39,887 nucleotides of DNA, taken from contig JAKADA010000019.1 of NCBI GenBank assembly GCA_021820975.1, positions 1 to 39,887 of the forward strand, in the 5' to 3' direction. Within the stretch, counting starts at the first letter, position 1, and each line of letters opens with the position of its first letter. The stretch is from Bacillota bacterium. GTDB taxonomy: Bacteria; Bacillota; Bacilli; Alicyclobacillales; SLC66. Shown here in pieces: positions 33,555 through 39,887 of the stretch. A program made the translations under genes and the position numbers. The notes under the pieces were generated by a model. That model saw only the letters and a list, made by a program, of their open reading frames with translations, was not told the DNA's origin and did no database searches.

Positions 33555-34580
33555 ATGTACGATGTTTTTATTATTTTATTTGCTATTACGTTGATTTTTT
33601 TATTTGTCGGACTACTCAGACCTGGTATGGTGGTGTTGTGGAGCAATCGCGCAACCCGTGGGCGAGTGCTGAGCTACTACGGCATACCAGCACTGGTATT
33701 GCTGGTATTCATTAGTATAACGGCGCATAAAAATTCGACGATCTCTCATTCTCAAAAACTACAAATTTTAAGACACTACTCCAAATTAGCCATTTCCGAT
33801 ATTAGTTATGCTAAGGGTAAAGTTCAAGTACGTGGCACAACGGATTTGCCAAATGGGACATTGCTCGATACCAATTTTGATAGAGAACAAAAATCAACTG
33901 CTCCTTATTTAGGTTCTAGTGGGGGGGCACGTGTTCAGTATGGCAAATTTTCATCGACCATTGTACTCAAAACCTATTCACAATCTACTCATGGTCCTTA
34001 TGTTGTTACTGTTATGTGTACGCCACTGGTCCAATCTTCGTCTATTGTGACTCTACTAGGGAAAGATGGCCAACAATTAGTAGGGCCACTCGTACAAAAT
34101 AAAGCTGGGCAGAAAGTACTGCAAATAAGCAAAAAAGTGAACTTAATGATTAAGGTTGTACCTATTGTGACTGATCTACACAAACCATTTAGCCCAAGCA
34201 ATCCGGTGTCAACCACGTATTTGCGCAGTTACCTTGCATGGATGAACCAGTTTTATTTGCAACTCAAAAGTCACGCAACAGCGTTACAGTCTGGTAGAAT
34301 TGGTCTTTCAACGTGGAGCGCATTTATGGAACGAAATAATGTAGAAGGATGGAATCGGTACCATGTTGTGGATTATCCTGCAAATGTGAATATAGAAAAT
34401 CCAATGGTATATAGAGCCCGTACTCAAGTTGCTAAGGTATGGAGCGCATTAAATGAGGTAGGAATTGACTATGACAGTTACTTGAGTAATCATTCCGTAA
34501 GTTCGAACAATCAAATTCCAACCGATGAACAACATTACGAGCAAGCGTATAGAAAGGCTCTTAACGAGATGAAAAAGTAG
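33555..34580 (+). CDS. Membrane-anchored protein of unknown function
   Basis: A 341-residue protein I do not recognise. Two hydrophobic helices lie at about 4-24 and 43-59, separated by a basic loop (RPGMVVLWSNRATRGRVLSYYG) that suggests a cytosolic turn. The large C-terminal region (60-341) is then probably outside, with a beta-rich part up to about 220 (KVQVRGTTDLPNGTLL, STIVLKTYSQS) and a more helical end. The R-x-T-R-G-x-V-L-x-Y-Y-G linker also occurs in other Firmicutes small membrane proteins, but the function is unknown. ATG 33555 follows AAGGCGG at about 10 nt. Confidence 0.6.
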   Translation: MYDVFIILFAITLIFLFVGLLRPGMVVLWSNRATRGRVLSYYGIPALVLLVFISITAHKNSTISHSQKLQILRHYSKLAISDISYAKGKVQVRGTTDLPNGTLLDTNFDREQKSTAPYLGSSGGARVQYGKFSSTIVLKTYSQSTHGPYVVTVMCTPLVQSSSIVTLLGKDGQQLVGPLVQNKAGQKVLQISKKVNLMIKVVPIVTDLHKPFSPSNPVSTTYLRSYLAWMNQFYLQLKSHATALQSGRIGLSTWSAFMERNNVEGWNRYHVVDYPANVNIENPMVYRARTQVAKVWSALNEVGIDYDSYLSNHSVSSNNQIPTDEQHYEQAYRKALNEMKK

Positions 34581-34708
34581 GCTGGTGCTAGTTGACCCGG
34601 ATTTTTTATGGTTTGTCTGCGTTGCCTTCATTGGTATATAAAACAATAGTACTCGTTTTGGCAAGTTAAATACTACATTCGCCAAGAGTTAAGTACAAAA
34701 GATCGAAC

Positions 34709-34737
34709 TTTTCATCTTATACCATCAGGGGTATAAT
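34709..34737 (+). promoter_or_regulatory. Promoter of the selenoprotein-like glutaredoxin gene, with an overlapping inverted repeat
   Basis: TTTTCA (34709-34714), a 17-nt spacer and a perfect TATAAT (34732-34737) form a sigma-A promoter 30 nt before the start codon. An inverted repeat TTATACC-N6-GGTATAA (34717-34736) overlaps the -10 element. Its core ATACC-ATCAG-GGGTAT resembles operators of the CsoR/CstR repressor family, so repression that responds to copper or persulfide is conceivable. Confidence 0.55.
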
Positions 34738-34767
34738 GGGTACTAGAGAAAGTGGAGGAGAGGTTTC

Positions 34768-35013
34768 ATGGACCGCAAAGTTATCATGTATGTATTACCA
34801 CTTTGACCGAAGTGTGCGCTAGCCAAGCGCTTCCTTTCGTCGAAAGGAATTTCAATTGAAGAACGCAATATTTTGACTAATGGAACGTATCGCCGTGAGA
34901 TGAAAGCTCTGACAACGATGATGACAGTACCTGTTACGGTTATTGGCGAGAAAATCGTTGTTGGCTATGATCAACATGAATTTGCTTTGGCATTGCTCCA
35001 GTTTCGATCTTAA
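34768..35013 (+). CDS. Glutaredoxin-like protein with a likely selenocysteine (UxxC) in its active site
   Basis: An 81-residue thioredoxin-fold protein reading MDRKVIMYVLPL-U-PKCALAKRFLSSKG, with the cis-Pro region TVPVTVIGEKIVVGYDQHEF at 53-72. Codon 13 is TGA (34804-34806) and falls exactly on the first Cys of CxxC, so I read it as selenocysteine: U13-P-K-C16. The rest of the frame, 68 codons, is intact. A hairpin fitting the bacterial SECIS rules lies just downstream. GGAGGAGAGG is a strong ribosome binding site, a sigma-A promoter precedes it, and a terminator overlaps the stop, all signs of a living gene. The alternative is a nonsense mutation. No sel genes are visible in this window. 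A role in disulfide, ribonucleotide reductase or persulfide reduction is inferred. Confidence 0.72.
34831..34849 (+). promoter_or_regulatory. Candidate bacterial SECIS element
   Basis: TTCCTTTC and GAAAGGAA form an 8-bp perfect stem with a 3-nt loop, GTC. The loop starts 32 nt after the TGA and its first base is G. As I recall it, the published bacterial SECIS model asks for an apical loop 16-37 nt from the UGA, an upper stem of 4-16 bp and a G among the first two loop bases; all are met. It lies inside the coding frame, as bacterial elements do. Confidence 0.65.
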
Positions 35014-35032
35014 GTCGAAACTGGAGTTTTTT
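34996..35032 (+). terminator. Rho-independent terminator overlapping the glutaredoxin stop codon
   Basis: A 12-bp perfect stem (CTCCAGTTTCGA with TCGAAACTGGAG) and a 7-nt loop holding the TAA stop, followed by six Ts. The tight packing of the last codons into the terminator suggests a single-gene transcript. Confidence 0.93.
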
Positions 35033-35120
35033 ATCGTAAGCATAGATTTCAACGTTTATAAAGTGGTACTGAAACGGTGTATTAGGATTTGTCGCTCGTG
35101 CTGTTCTATGGGGTGAAAGT

Positions 35121-35551
35121 ATGATTATTTTAGATGAATCGACTAACCATTTGGGTGTAGAAGAAGTAGAGATGGTTTTACAACTGATTCTCCGCAGAAA
35201 TTGACGATTCGCTGGTTGCCTTTAGGCCATGTTGCTCATGGTTATCGCCGAGTATTTGTAATAGAGCAGGAGAAAACTCCATATGCTGTTATTGCTTTTT
35301 CTTTGATGCCTTATGAGAGTGTATACCAAGTGAAGGATCTTGCCCCCGAGCACGGTATACAAGATCCTTCCTTATGGTGGGGACTATCTTTAGTTCGTAC
35401 TATCTTAGCTGATTCGACGGCTTTTGAAGCAGCTGATGATCATTTCATGAGTGTTCGACCAGGTCCTATTCAAAGTCAAATCATGATACCTATTGAACAG
35501 TACGAATCTGCTTTGGAGCAAGGCATGTACACAGTCGTTATTGATGAGTAA
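35121..35551 (+). pseudogene. Unknown protein gene, apparently frameshifted near its 5' end
   Basis: An ATG at 35121 after GGGGTGAAAG gives MIILDESTNHLGVEEVE, then the frame runs to a TGA. The next frame contains DGFTTDSPQKLTIRWLPLGH, continues through VFVIEQEKTPYAVIAFSLMP to 35551 and is plainly coding. Joining the two near 35170 gives one protein of about 143 residues. If the shift is absent in life, the start is the TTG at 35201 (116 residues), but that has no good ribosome binding site. I do not recognise the family. A sequencing error or recent mutation is possible. Confidence 0.5.
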
Positions 35552-35552
35552 G

Positions 35553-37544
35553 TCAAATAGACGACATGCGTTGAGATGCTGTCAAATAGTCTTGTATAAC
35601 TTTAACCAATGTTGCATGCGACCATGTGAGCGGTGACACGGAGAGTGGCTCTCCCGTTAGAGGGTGAATTTGCTCGGCCATAATTCCCGAAGGAAGAGCA
35701 TGCGAAACAGCCCATCGGATAAGTTCTTCTGCTTCTTTAAGATCATTAGGAGACTTGGCACATTGAAGTAACCATTGTGCGTACCACAAGGTACAGATAA
35801 ACCACGGATTTCCCGGTATATTTTTGTCATCACCAAATTCTCGATAATACTGATCGCCTTCATAACGAGCCATACCTCCGATATCTGTATGTACCCATAA
35901 TGATTCACGGAGGTATGTCATCGTTTGCACCATGCGTGGGTCTTGAGCATCGAATAGAGAAAAATCAAAAAGGGCATAAAGGCTTGCGTCCGCGGCATTG
36001 TCTTGTATATAAAATGTATCTGTCGATTGCGAAGAGAGATAGAGTGCTCGAACAAAGTGCCCTTTGTTCACATCATAAAAATATTTGCTAACGCTTTGAC
36101 GCATCGTTTTTGCGGCTTCTTCATACTGCTGAGCTCGTGAAGGTTCACCATGATACGTAGCAAATTTTGCCGCAGCTTGCAACGCGGCAAAGACGGTGGC
36201 TACCGTAAAAGCGAATATGCCATATCGTTCCTCCCATAAGTCATAAGATGGGTTGGGTAATCCATTTTTGTCACGAAATTGTATCATAAATTCAGCAGCA
36301 GGGCGAATGAAATTCTCGTAATCATCGAAAGATTCGTCAAGTGTATCAGCCAATTCATGATGATTCCATAAAGAATAGACGACAAGAGCAACTTCATCTT
36401 CCTGGATAGGGAGTTGAGGTGCACCATGTTGGTCAACCCATGGTAGCCAACTAGCACCAACCGAGCCATCTGGATTGTATTTGTGCATTAGATAGCCGTC
36501 TGGCGTAATTGCTTTTTTACAAAACGCAAAAAATTGTTGAGTACTGTCATGATACCCCGCTCGATCTAGTGCAAACGCGATAAGCGCGCCATCTCGAGGC
36601 CACATGTACGAATACGTATCTTCAGCATTTTTTAACATAGAGGAATCGTTAGCGGCAATAATTGCTCCACGATTATCCATGTTGGAGCGAACAACAAGCA
36701 GACTGATTTTATAGGCATCAGCTAGGTCTTTAGGCAATAGACTCAAATCATGTTTGTCGCGTGATAACCAACGTGTCCAGTAGATTTGAGTACGATCAAG
36801 CATGACTTGGGGTTCTGTTTTTCGAACGATAGATTCTAATTGTTCTAATTCGGGTAAACTTTGCGCAAAGCAGACCCAGAAGTGGCCAATTCGTTGCTCT
36901 CCTGATGGTATATCAAGATTTAACTGCATAACACCATCTACGGAACCTTGTGCAATAGGATTAGCCTGTAAAGTACCATCTTCCGCATCTCGCCATGTTC
37001 CTTCTAGGCCGTGAATGCCTTTTTGTCCACAGGCATATCCGTCTGGAGATGAACCTGACTGGCCATGTTTTTGGCAAGACACGGATACATAGCGGTGTCC
37101 CTTATAGAATAATAAACTCTGTAAACCTGGATGATAAAGGACTGTATTGGCCATTTCACTACCATAGAGGTTCATGTCCAAGTGGAAAAATAATTGTACA
37201 TGCATCGGCGATGACGAATGATTACTTATCATTATTTTCCTTATAAAAACATTGTCATGATGATCAACGCCATCGTGTATCGTGACCGTGAGACCGATAC
37301 GTTCATGGTGGAACACCAATTCTGCAATCAAGCTATCTTGCACGTAGTGTAGATTTTTTTCTACTTGTTCATGATCTAACCAAAAGAATTCATTGTTGAC
37401 TCTCAGACCAAAATGTGATGTATGATCAAGCGCGTGGTTTTCCTGTCCAACATAAGGATAATAAATACATCGCAGAAAACCATTGTGATCATGATTGATG
37501 AGCAAATTCCCATTACCTACTGGCAGATCCCTTGGCATATTCAA
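35553..37544 (-). CDS. GH15 family glycosidase (glucoamylase/glucodextranase-like), cytosolic
   Basis: A 663-residue protein. Residues 1-260 form the N-terminal beta-sandwich usual in prokaryotic GH15 enzymes (GNGNLLINHDHNGFLRCIYYPYVGQENH). The (alpha/alpha)6 barrel follows with SYMWPRDGALIAFALDRAGY (about 312-331), catalytic Glu in PSYDLWEERYG (E438/E439) and the second Glu in GIMAEQIHPLTGEPLSVSPLTWSHA (E624). The family cleaves terminal alpha-linked glucose from maltodextrins, dextran or trehalose. No signal peptide, so it acts in the cytosol. TTG 37544 or ATG 37538 starts it, both behind AAGGATGGG. DUF1284 lies 33 nt upstream in the same direction, probably one transcript. Confidence 0.93.
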   Translation of the reverse strand: MNMPRDLPVGNGNLLINHDHNGFLRCIYYPYVGQENHALDHTSHFGLRVNNEFFWLDHEQVEKNLHYVQDSLIAELVFHHERIGLTVTIHDGVDHHDNVFIRKIMISNHSSSPMHVQLFFHLDMNLYGSEMANTVLYHPGLQSLLFYKGHRYVSVSCQKHGQSGSSPDGYACGQKGIHGLEGTWRDAEDGTLQANPIAQGSVDGVMQLNLDIPSGEQRIGHFWVCFAQSLPELEQLESIVRKTEPQVMLDRTQIYWTRWLSRDKHDLSLLPKDLADAYKISLLVVRSNMDNRGAIIAANDSSMLKNAEDTYSYMWPRDGALIAFALDRAGYHDSTQQFFAFCKKAITPDGYLMHKYNPDGSVGASWLPWVDQHGAPQLPIQEDEVALVVYSLWNHHELADTLDESFDDYENFIRPAAEFMIQFRDKNGLPNPSYDLWEERYGIFAFTVATVFAALQAAAKFATYHGEPSRAQQYEEAAKTMRQSVSKYFYDVNKGHFVRALYLSSQSTDTFYIQDNAADASLYALFDFSLFDAQDPRMVQTMTYLRESLWVHTDIGGMARYEGDQYYREFGDDKNIPGNPWFICTLWYAQWLLQCAKSPNDLKEAEELIRWAVSHALPSGIMAEQIHPLTGEPLSVSPLTWSHATLVKVIQDYLTASQRMSSI

Positions 37545-37577
37545 CCCATCCTTATCATGATTTTGTGTACCCTGAAA

Positions 37578-37994
37578 TTATAGAATACGACGGAGTTTCT
37601 TACCATCAATAATTTCTTGTACACCTTCTTCGCACACACCATAAGCTTTCCATGAACATGTGCTACATAGGGCAGGAACGTCACTTGCCGAAAAATTTTT
37701 CATGATTAAATTTTGAAGCGTACTCCAAGCGAGAACTTGTCCTTCCTGGATGCCTAATTTGTTGAGAATGGATTGGTCGCGTTCTCGAATATTGTCATCT
37801 TCACAGTGATATGGTTGGTTATTTGGAAATTTTGCACATAGATCATCTGGTTTATTGACGATAAGAATGTCGGTATCAGGTACTGTTCGAAGGACTTCAT
37901 GAAGGGAAGTCATGTTTTGCACATACTCTTTGGAATATCCCATGCCTCGATAACCCAATAAGCATAACAGATGATGACCTCGTAAGGAAAACAT
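37578..37994 (-). CDS. DUF1284 family Cys-rich protein
   Basis: A 138-residue protein of the DUF1284 family, recognisable from its opening LRGHHLLCLLGYRGMGYSKEYV. Cysteines are in LLCLLG, DDLCAKFP, YHCEDD and a C-terminal cluster ALCSTCSWKAYGVCEEG, which could bind an Fe-S cluster or zinc. The family has no firmly assigned role. It is transcribed toward the GH15 gene. Confidence 0.85.
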   Translation of the reverse strand: MFSLRGHHLLCLLGYRGMGYSKEYVQNMTSLHEVLRTVPDTDILIVNKPDDLCAKFPNNQPYHCEDDNIRERDQSILNKLGIQEGQVLAWSTLQNLIMKNFSASDVPALCSTCSWKAYGVCEEGVQEIIDGKKLRRIL

Positions 37995-38068
37995 AAAATA
38001 GCTCCTAGCTAAGGATGACGTGTGGTGTTTTATTGAAAGTTATGGTAAACTAAAAATCATATTTTTTT

Positions 38069-38152
38069 GGAGGGGTACCAAAGCGGCCAAATGGGGCGGA
38101 CTGTAAATCCGTTGCGAGAGCTTCGTAGGTTCGAATCCTACCCCCTCCACCA
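38069..38152 (+). tRNA. tRNA-Tyr (GTA)
   Basis: The acceptor stem GGAGGGG pairs with CCCCTCC, with a D-arm, an anticodon loop with GTA at 38103-38105, a long variable arm as expected for bacterial tRNA-Tyr, the T-arm GGTTCGAATCC, and an encoded CCA. It is followed by its own terminator. Confidence 0.96.
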
Positions 38153-38158
38153 TACAAC

Positions 38159-38206
38159 AACAGCTCCTGAAACCTGATATAATAGGTAATCGGGAGCTGT
38201 TTTTTA
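38159..38206. terminator. Terminator between tRNA-Tyr and the transferase gene
   Basis: AACAGCTCC pairs with GGAGCTGTT and is followed by Ts on the plus strand. The minus strand also shows an A/T-rich flank, so it can end both the tRNA-Tyr transcript and the convergent TagO/WecA-type gene. Confidence 0.85.
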
Positions 38207-38215
38207 TTTATTTGT

Positions 38216-39193
38216 TTATCGGTTGATAAAGGCAATGGCAATGGCTACGACGGAAAATCCCAAGGCCACGAGGTACATAACACTGACAGTTTGTACTTGA
38301 GTCAAACCAGAAGCCATCAATCGGTAATGGGAGTGTGTTCGATCTGCTTTATACACAGGACGACCTTCAATCATACGGCGCATCACCACATAAATTGCAT
38401 CAAAGATAGGGACTCCAAGAGCCAGTACGGGAACAAAGATGGAAATCGCAGTTGCTGATTTAAAGGCACCCATCACAGAAACTGCAGCAAGTACATAGCC
38501 TATAAATGTAGAACCAGCATCACCCATAATAATGCGGGCAGGATAAAAGTTAAAACGTAAAAAGGCTAAACAACCTCCAATTAAGGCAGCAGCAGAAATA
38601 GCAGACGATATGTCACCTTTCATAGTGGAAATAACAAGTAAAGTCATTGCTGACATCGCCGCAATTCCGCCAGCTAATCCATCAAGTCCATCGAGAAAAT
38701 TGAAGACATTCACAATGCCAACTACCCAAACAATCGTCAGTACCGCAGATATCCATGGGGTAAATGCGATGAAATAGTCATTATGAATAGGGTCTTCAAT
38801 GCCTTTAATTCCAGCACCAGCTAAAACAAGAATGGCTGCTGCGATAATTTGAACAAGAAATTTTGGCCAAGCGGGAAAATCCTTTTTACGAGTCTTTGCA
38901 AAATCATCTACCATACCTATTACAAACATAAGAAAGGCGCCAATCAGTAACCCAATAAAGGTGTTATCGGCGCGCATAGATGGATGCATTACATTATGAC
39001 GGACAAGCGTAGTGGCTACGATAAAGCCAATGATCATAGCAGCACCACCAAGCATCGGAAGGGGATGCTTATGCGCTTTGCGCTCCGTTGGCATGTCCAC
39101 AAAGCCGGTACGAAGGGCAATCCACCTCATGGCGGGTACGAGTGCGTATACGATAACGAAGGCAATGATGACGGTAATCAGATCGACAAACAA
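38216..39193 (-). CDS. Undecaprenyl-phosphate GlcNAc-1-phosphate transferase (TagO/WecA/MraY superfamily)
   Basis: A 325-residue polytopic membrane enzyme with about ten helices that moves a sugar-1-phosphate to undecaprenyl phosphate, starting wall teichoic acid or other surface polymers. Seen: RKAHKHPLPMLGG (about 38-50), Mg-binding GMVDDFAK (about 92-99), VNVFNFLDGLDGLAGG (about 161-176), FNFYPARIIMGDAGSTFIG (about 215-233) and the HxH-type motif ADRTHSHYRL near the end. It is the WecA/TagO branch rather than MraY. TTG start behind GGGGAGGCC. tagO is the likely symbol, but the polymer is unknown. Confidence 0.93.
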   Translation of the reverse strand: MFVDLITVIIAFVIVYALVPAMRWIALRTGFVDMPTERKAHKHPLPMLGGAAMIIGFIVATTLVRHNVMHPSMRADNTFIGLLIGAFLMFVIGMVDDFAKTRKKDFPAWPKFLVQIIAAAILVLAGAGIKGIEDPIHNDYFIAFTPWISAVLTIVWVVGIVNVFNFLDGLDGLAGGIAAMSAMTLLVISTMKGDISSAISAAALIGGCLAFLRFNFYPARIIMGDAGSTFIGYVLAAVSVMGAFKSATAISIFVPVLALGVPIFDAIYVVMRRMIEGRPVYKADRTHSHYRLMASGLTQVQTVSVMYLVALGFSVVAIAIAFINR

Positions 39194-39385
39194 GGTATGG
39201 CCTCCCCGAAAGACACTCCATGACTCCTTATGAACAATTCCAATTATAGTGAGTTTGCGCCTAACAGGTCAATGAGAAATAAGGCTCTAAGGTAGGTAGA
39301 CAGGTTACGATTTAATTACGGATAGTTGAAATTCTTCTCGAAAATAGATGGACGTTATTTCCATCTGAAATTTTTAGAGCTTGTC

Positions 39386-39415
39386 TTGACTTTATCCCTT
39401 TAGACCCGGTATACT
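39386..39415 (+). promoter_or_regulatory. Promoter of the tRNA cluster
   Basis: TTGACT (39386-39391), an 18-nt spacer and TATACT (39410-39415), 36 nt before the first tRNA. This is a good sigma-A match, and no other promoter is evident before the five tRNA genes. Confidence 0.75.
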
Positions 39416-39450
39416 ATCGAAGTGTCATCCGTGATACGGCGAATTGACAC

Positions 39451-39526
39451 AGGGGCGTAGTTCAGCTGGTAGAACGGCGGTCTCCAAAACCGCATGTCGT
39501 GGGTTCGAATCCTGCCGCCCCTGCCA
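39451..39526 (+). tRNA. tRNA-Trp (CCA)
   Basis: Acceptor AGGGGCG pairs with CGCCCCT, discriminator G, encoded CCA. The anticodon loop has CCA at 39484-39486. First gene of a five-tRNA transcript. Confidence 0.97.
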
Positions 39527-39550
39527 GTGGCTATACTTGTGATACTCTGT

Positions 39551-39627
39551 GGTGGGCGTGGCGAAGTGGTTAACGCACCGGATTGTGGCTCCGGCACTCG
39601 TGGGTTCGATCCCCATCGTTCACCCCA
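39551..39627 (+). tRNA. tRNA-His (GTG)
   Basis: Acceptor GTGGGCG pairs with CGTTCAC (two G-T pairs), with the extra 5' G at 39551 that HisRS needs opposite discriminator C. Anticodon GTG at 39585-39587, encoded CCA. Confidence 0.95.
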
Positions 39628-39634
39628 TACATAT

Positions 39635-39709
39635 TGGGGAGTAGCCAAGTGGTAAGGCAACGGACTTTGACTCCGTCATTCGTAGGTTCGATCCCTACCT
39701 CCCCAGCCA
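39635..39709 (+). tRNA. tRNA-Gln (TTG)
   Basis: Acceptor TGGGGAG pairs with CTCCCCA, discriminator G, encoded CCA. Anticodon TTG at 39667-39669. Confidence 0.96.
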
Positions 39710-39713
39710 CTGT

Positions 39714-39789
39714 GAGCCATTAGCTCAGTCGGTAGAGCACCTGACTTTTAATCAGGGTGTCCCGCGTTCGAGTCGCGGATGGCTCACCA
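39714..39789 (+). tRNA. tRNA-Lys (TTT)
   Basis: Acceptor GAGCCAT pairs with ATGGCTC, discriminator A, encoded CCA. Anticodon TTT at 39747-39749. Confidence 0.96.
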
Positions 39790-39799
39790 CATCACTTTT

Positions 39800-39882
39800 G
39801 CGGGTGTGGCGGAATTGGCAGACGCACCAGACTTAGGATCTGGCGGGCAACCGTGGGGGTTCGAGTCCCTTCACCCGCACCA
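39800..39882 (+). tRNA. tRNA-Leu (TAG)
   Basis: Acceptor GCGGGTG pairs with CACCCGC, discriminator A, encoded CCA, with the long variable arm of class II tRNAs. Anticodon TAG at 39834-39836. The window ends 5 nt after it, so the cluster may go on. Confidence 0.96.
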
Positions 39883-39887
39883 TGATG

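Noticed and set aside
39400-39660. ORFs across the tRNA cluster on the minus strand
   Set aside because: They run through five well-folded tRNA genes and are chance frames.

Overview
The window reads as chromosome of a low-to-mid GC member of the Bacillota, most likely a Bacillales or Alicyclobacillaceae-type spore former. The support is strong AGGAGG-type ribosome binding sites with frequent TTG and GTG starts, a class II BirA/BioY biotin system with a Firmicutes-type BirA operator, a TagO/WecA-type transferase next to a five-gene tRNA cluster, and intracellular GH15 and GH30 glycosidases. The species is an inference; no rRNA or other taxonomic marker is present.

Layout. 1-5400 is a loosely packed accessory region: a heme-oxygenase-like diiron protein, a secreted beta-propeller, an Rrf2 regulator, a methyltransferase, a GNAT acetyltransferase, and remnants of a DHA2 exporter, a TetR regulator and an amidohydrolase. 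5456-14089 is a biotin block. birA and bioY run leftward; from a shared control region with a perfect BirA operator, a rightward series runs ecfA1, an ecfA2-ecfT fusion, a FabK/nitronate-monooxygenase-like flavoprotein, a thiolase, an acyl-CoA ligase and a FabG-like reductase. 14323-15573 is a degenerate HD-GYP protein. 15600-18340 is a graveyard: a response-regulator fragment, a frameshifted DUF952 gene, three IS21-family pieces and a broken GNAT gene. 18361-21938 is NAD synthesis, nadA divergent from nadC-nadB. 22661-24445 is a chemoreceptor. 25121-30760 is a five-gene Dpp/Opp-type ABC importer, followed by a cytosolic GH30 glycosidase, an aldo/keto reductase, an unknown membrane protein and a cytosolic GH15 enzyme. 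The window ends with DUF1284, tRNA-Tyr, a TagO/WecA-like transferase and tRNAs Trp-His-Gln-Lys-Leu.

Most notable result. At 34768-35013 there is an 81-residue glutaredoxin-like gene whose only interruption is a TGA exactly where the first cysteine of the CxxC redox site belongs (U-P-K-C). A hairpin with an 8-bp stem and a GTC loop lies 32 nt downstream of the TGA, which fits the published bacterial SECIS geometry as I recall it. The gene has a strong ribosome binding site, a good promoter and a terminator that overlaps its stop codon. It is best read as a selenocysteine-containing glutaredoxin that an ordinary ORF caller would miss. Its -10 region is overlapped by an inverted repeat resembling CsoR/CstR-type operators.

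Second result. The BirA operator probably controls not only biotin uptake but four acyl-metabolism genes. Two of these have the same types as the BirA-regulated and functionally unassigned yhfS and yhfT of Bacillus subtilis. The thiolase has Gly where the second catalytic Cys should be, one ECF ATPase has lost its switch His and D-loop Asp, and the other ATPase is fused to the transmembrane T component.
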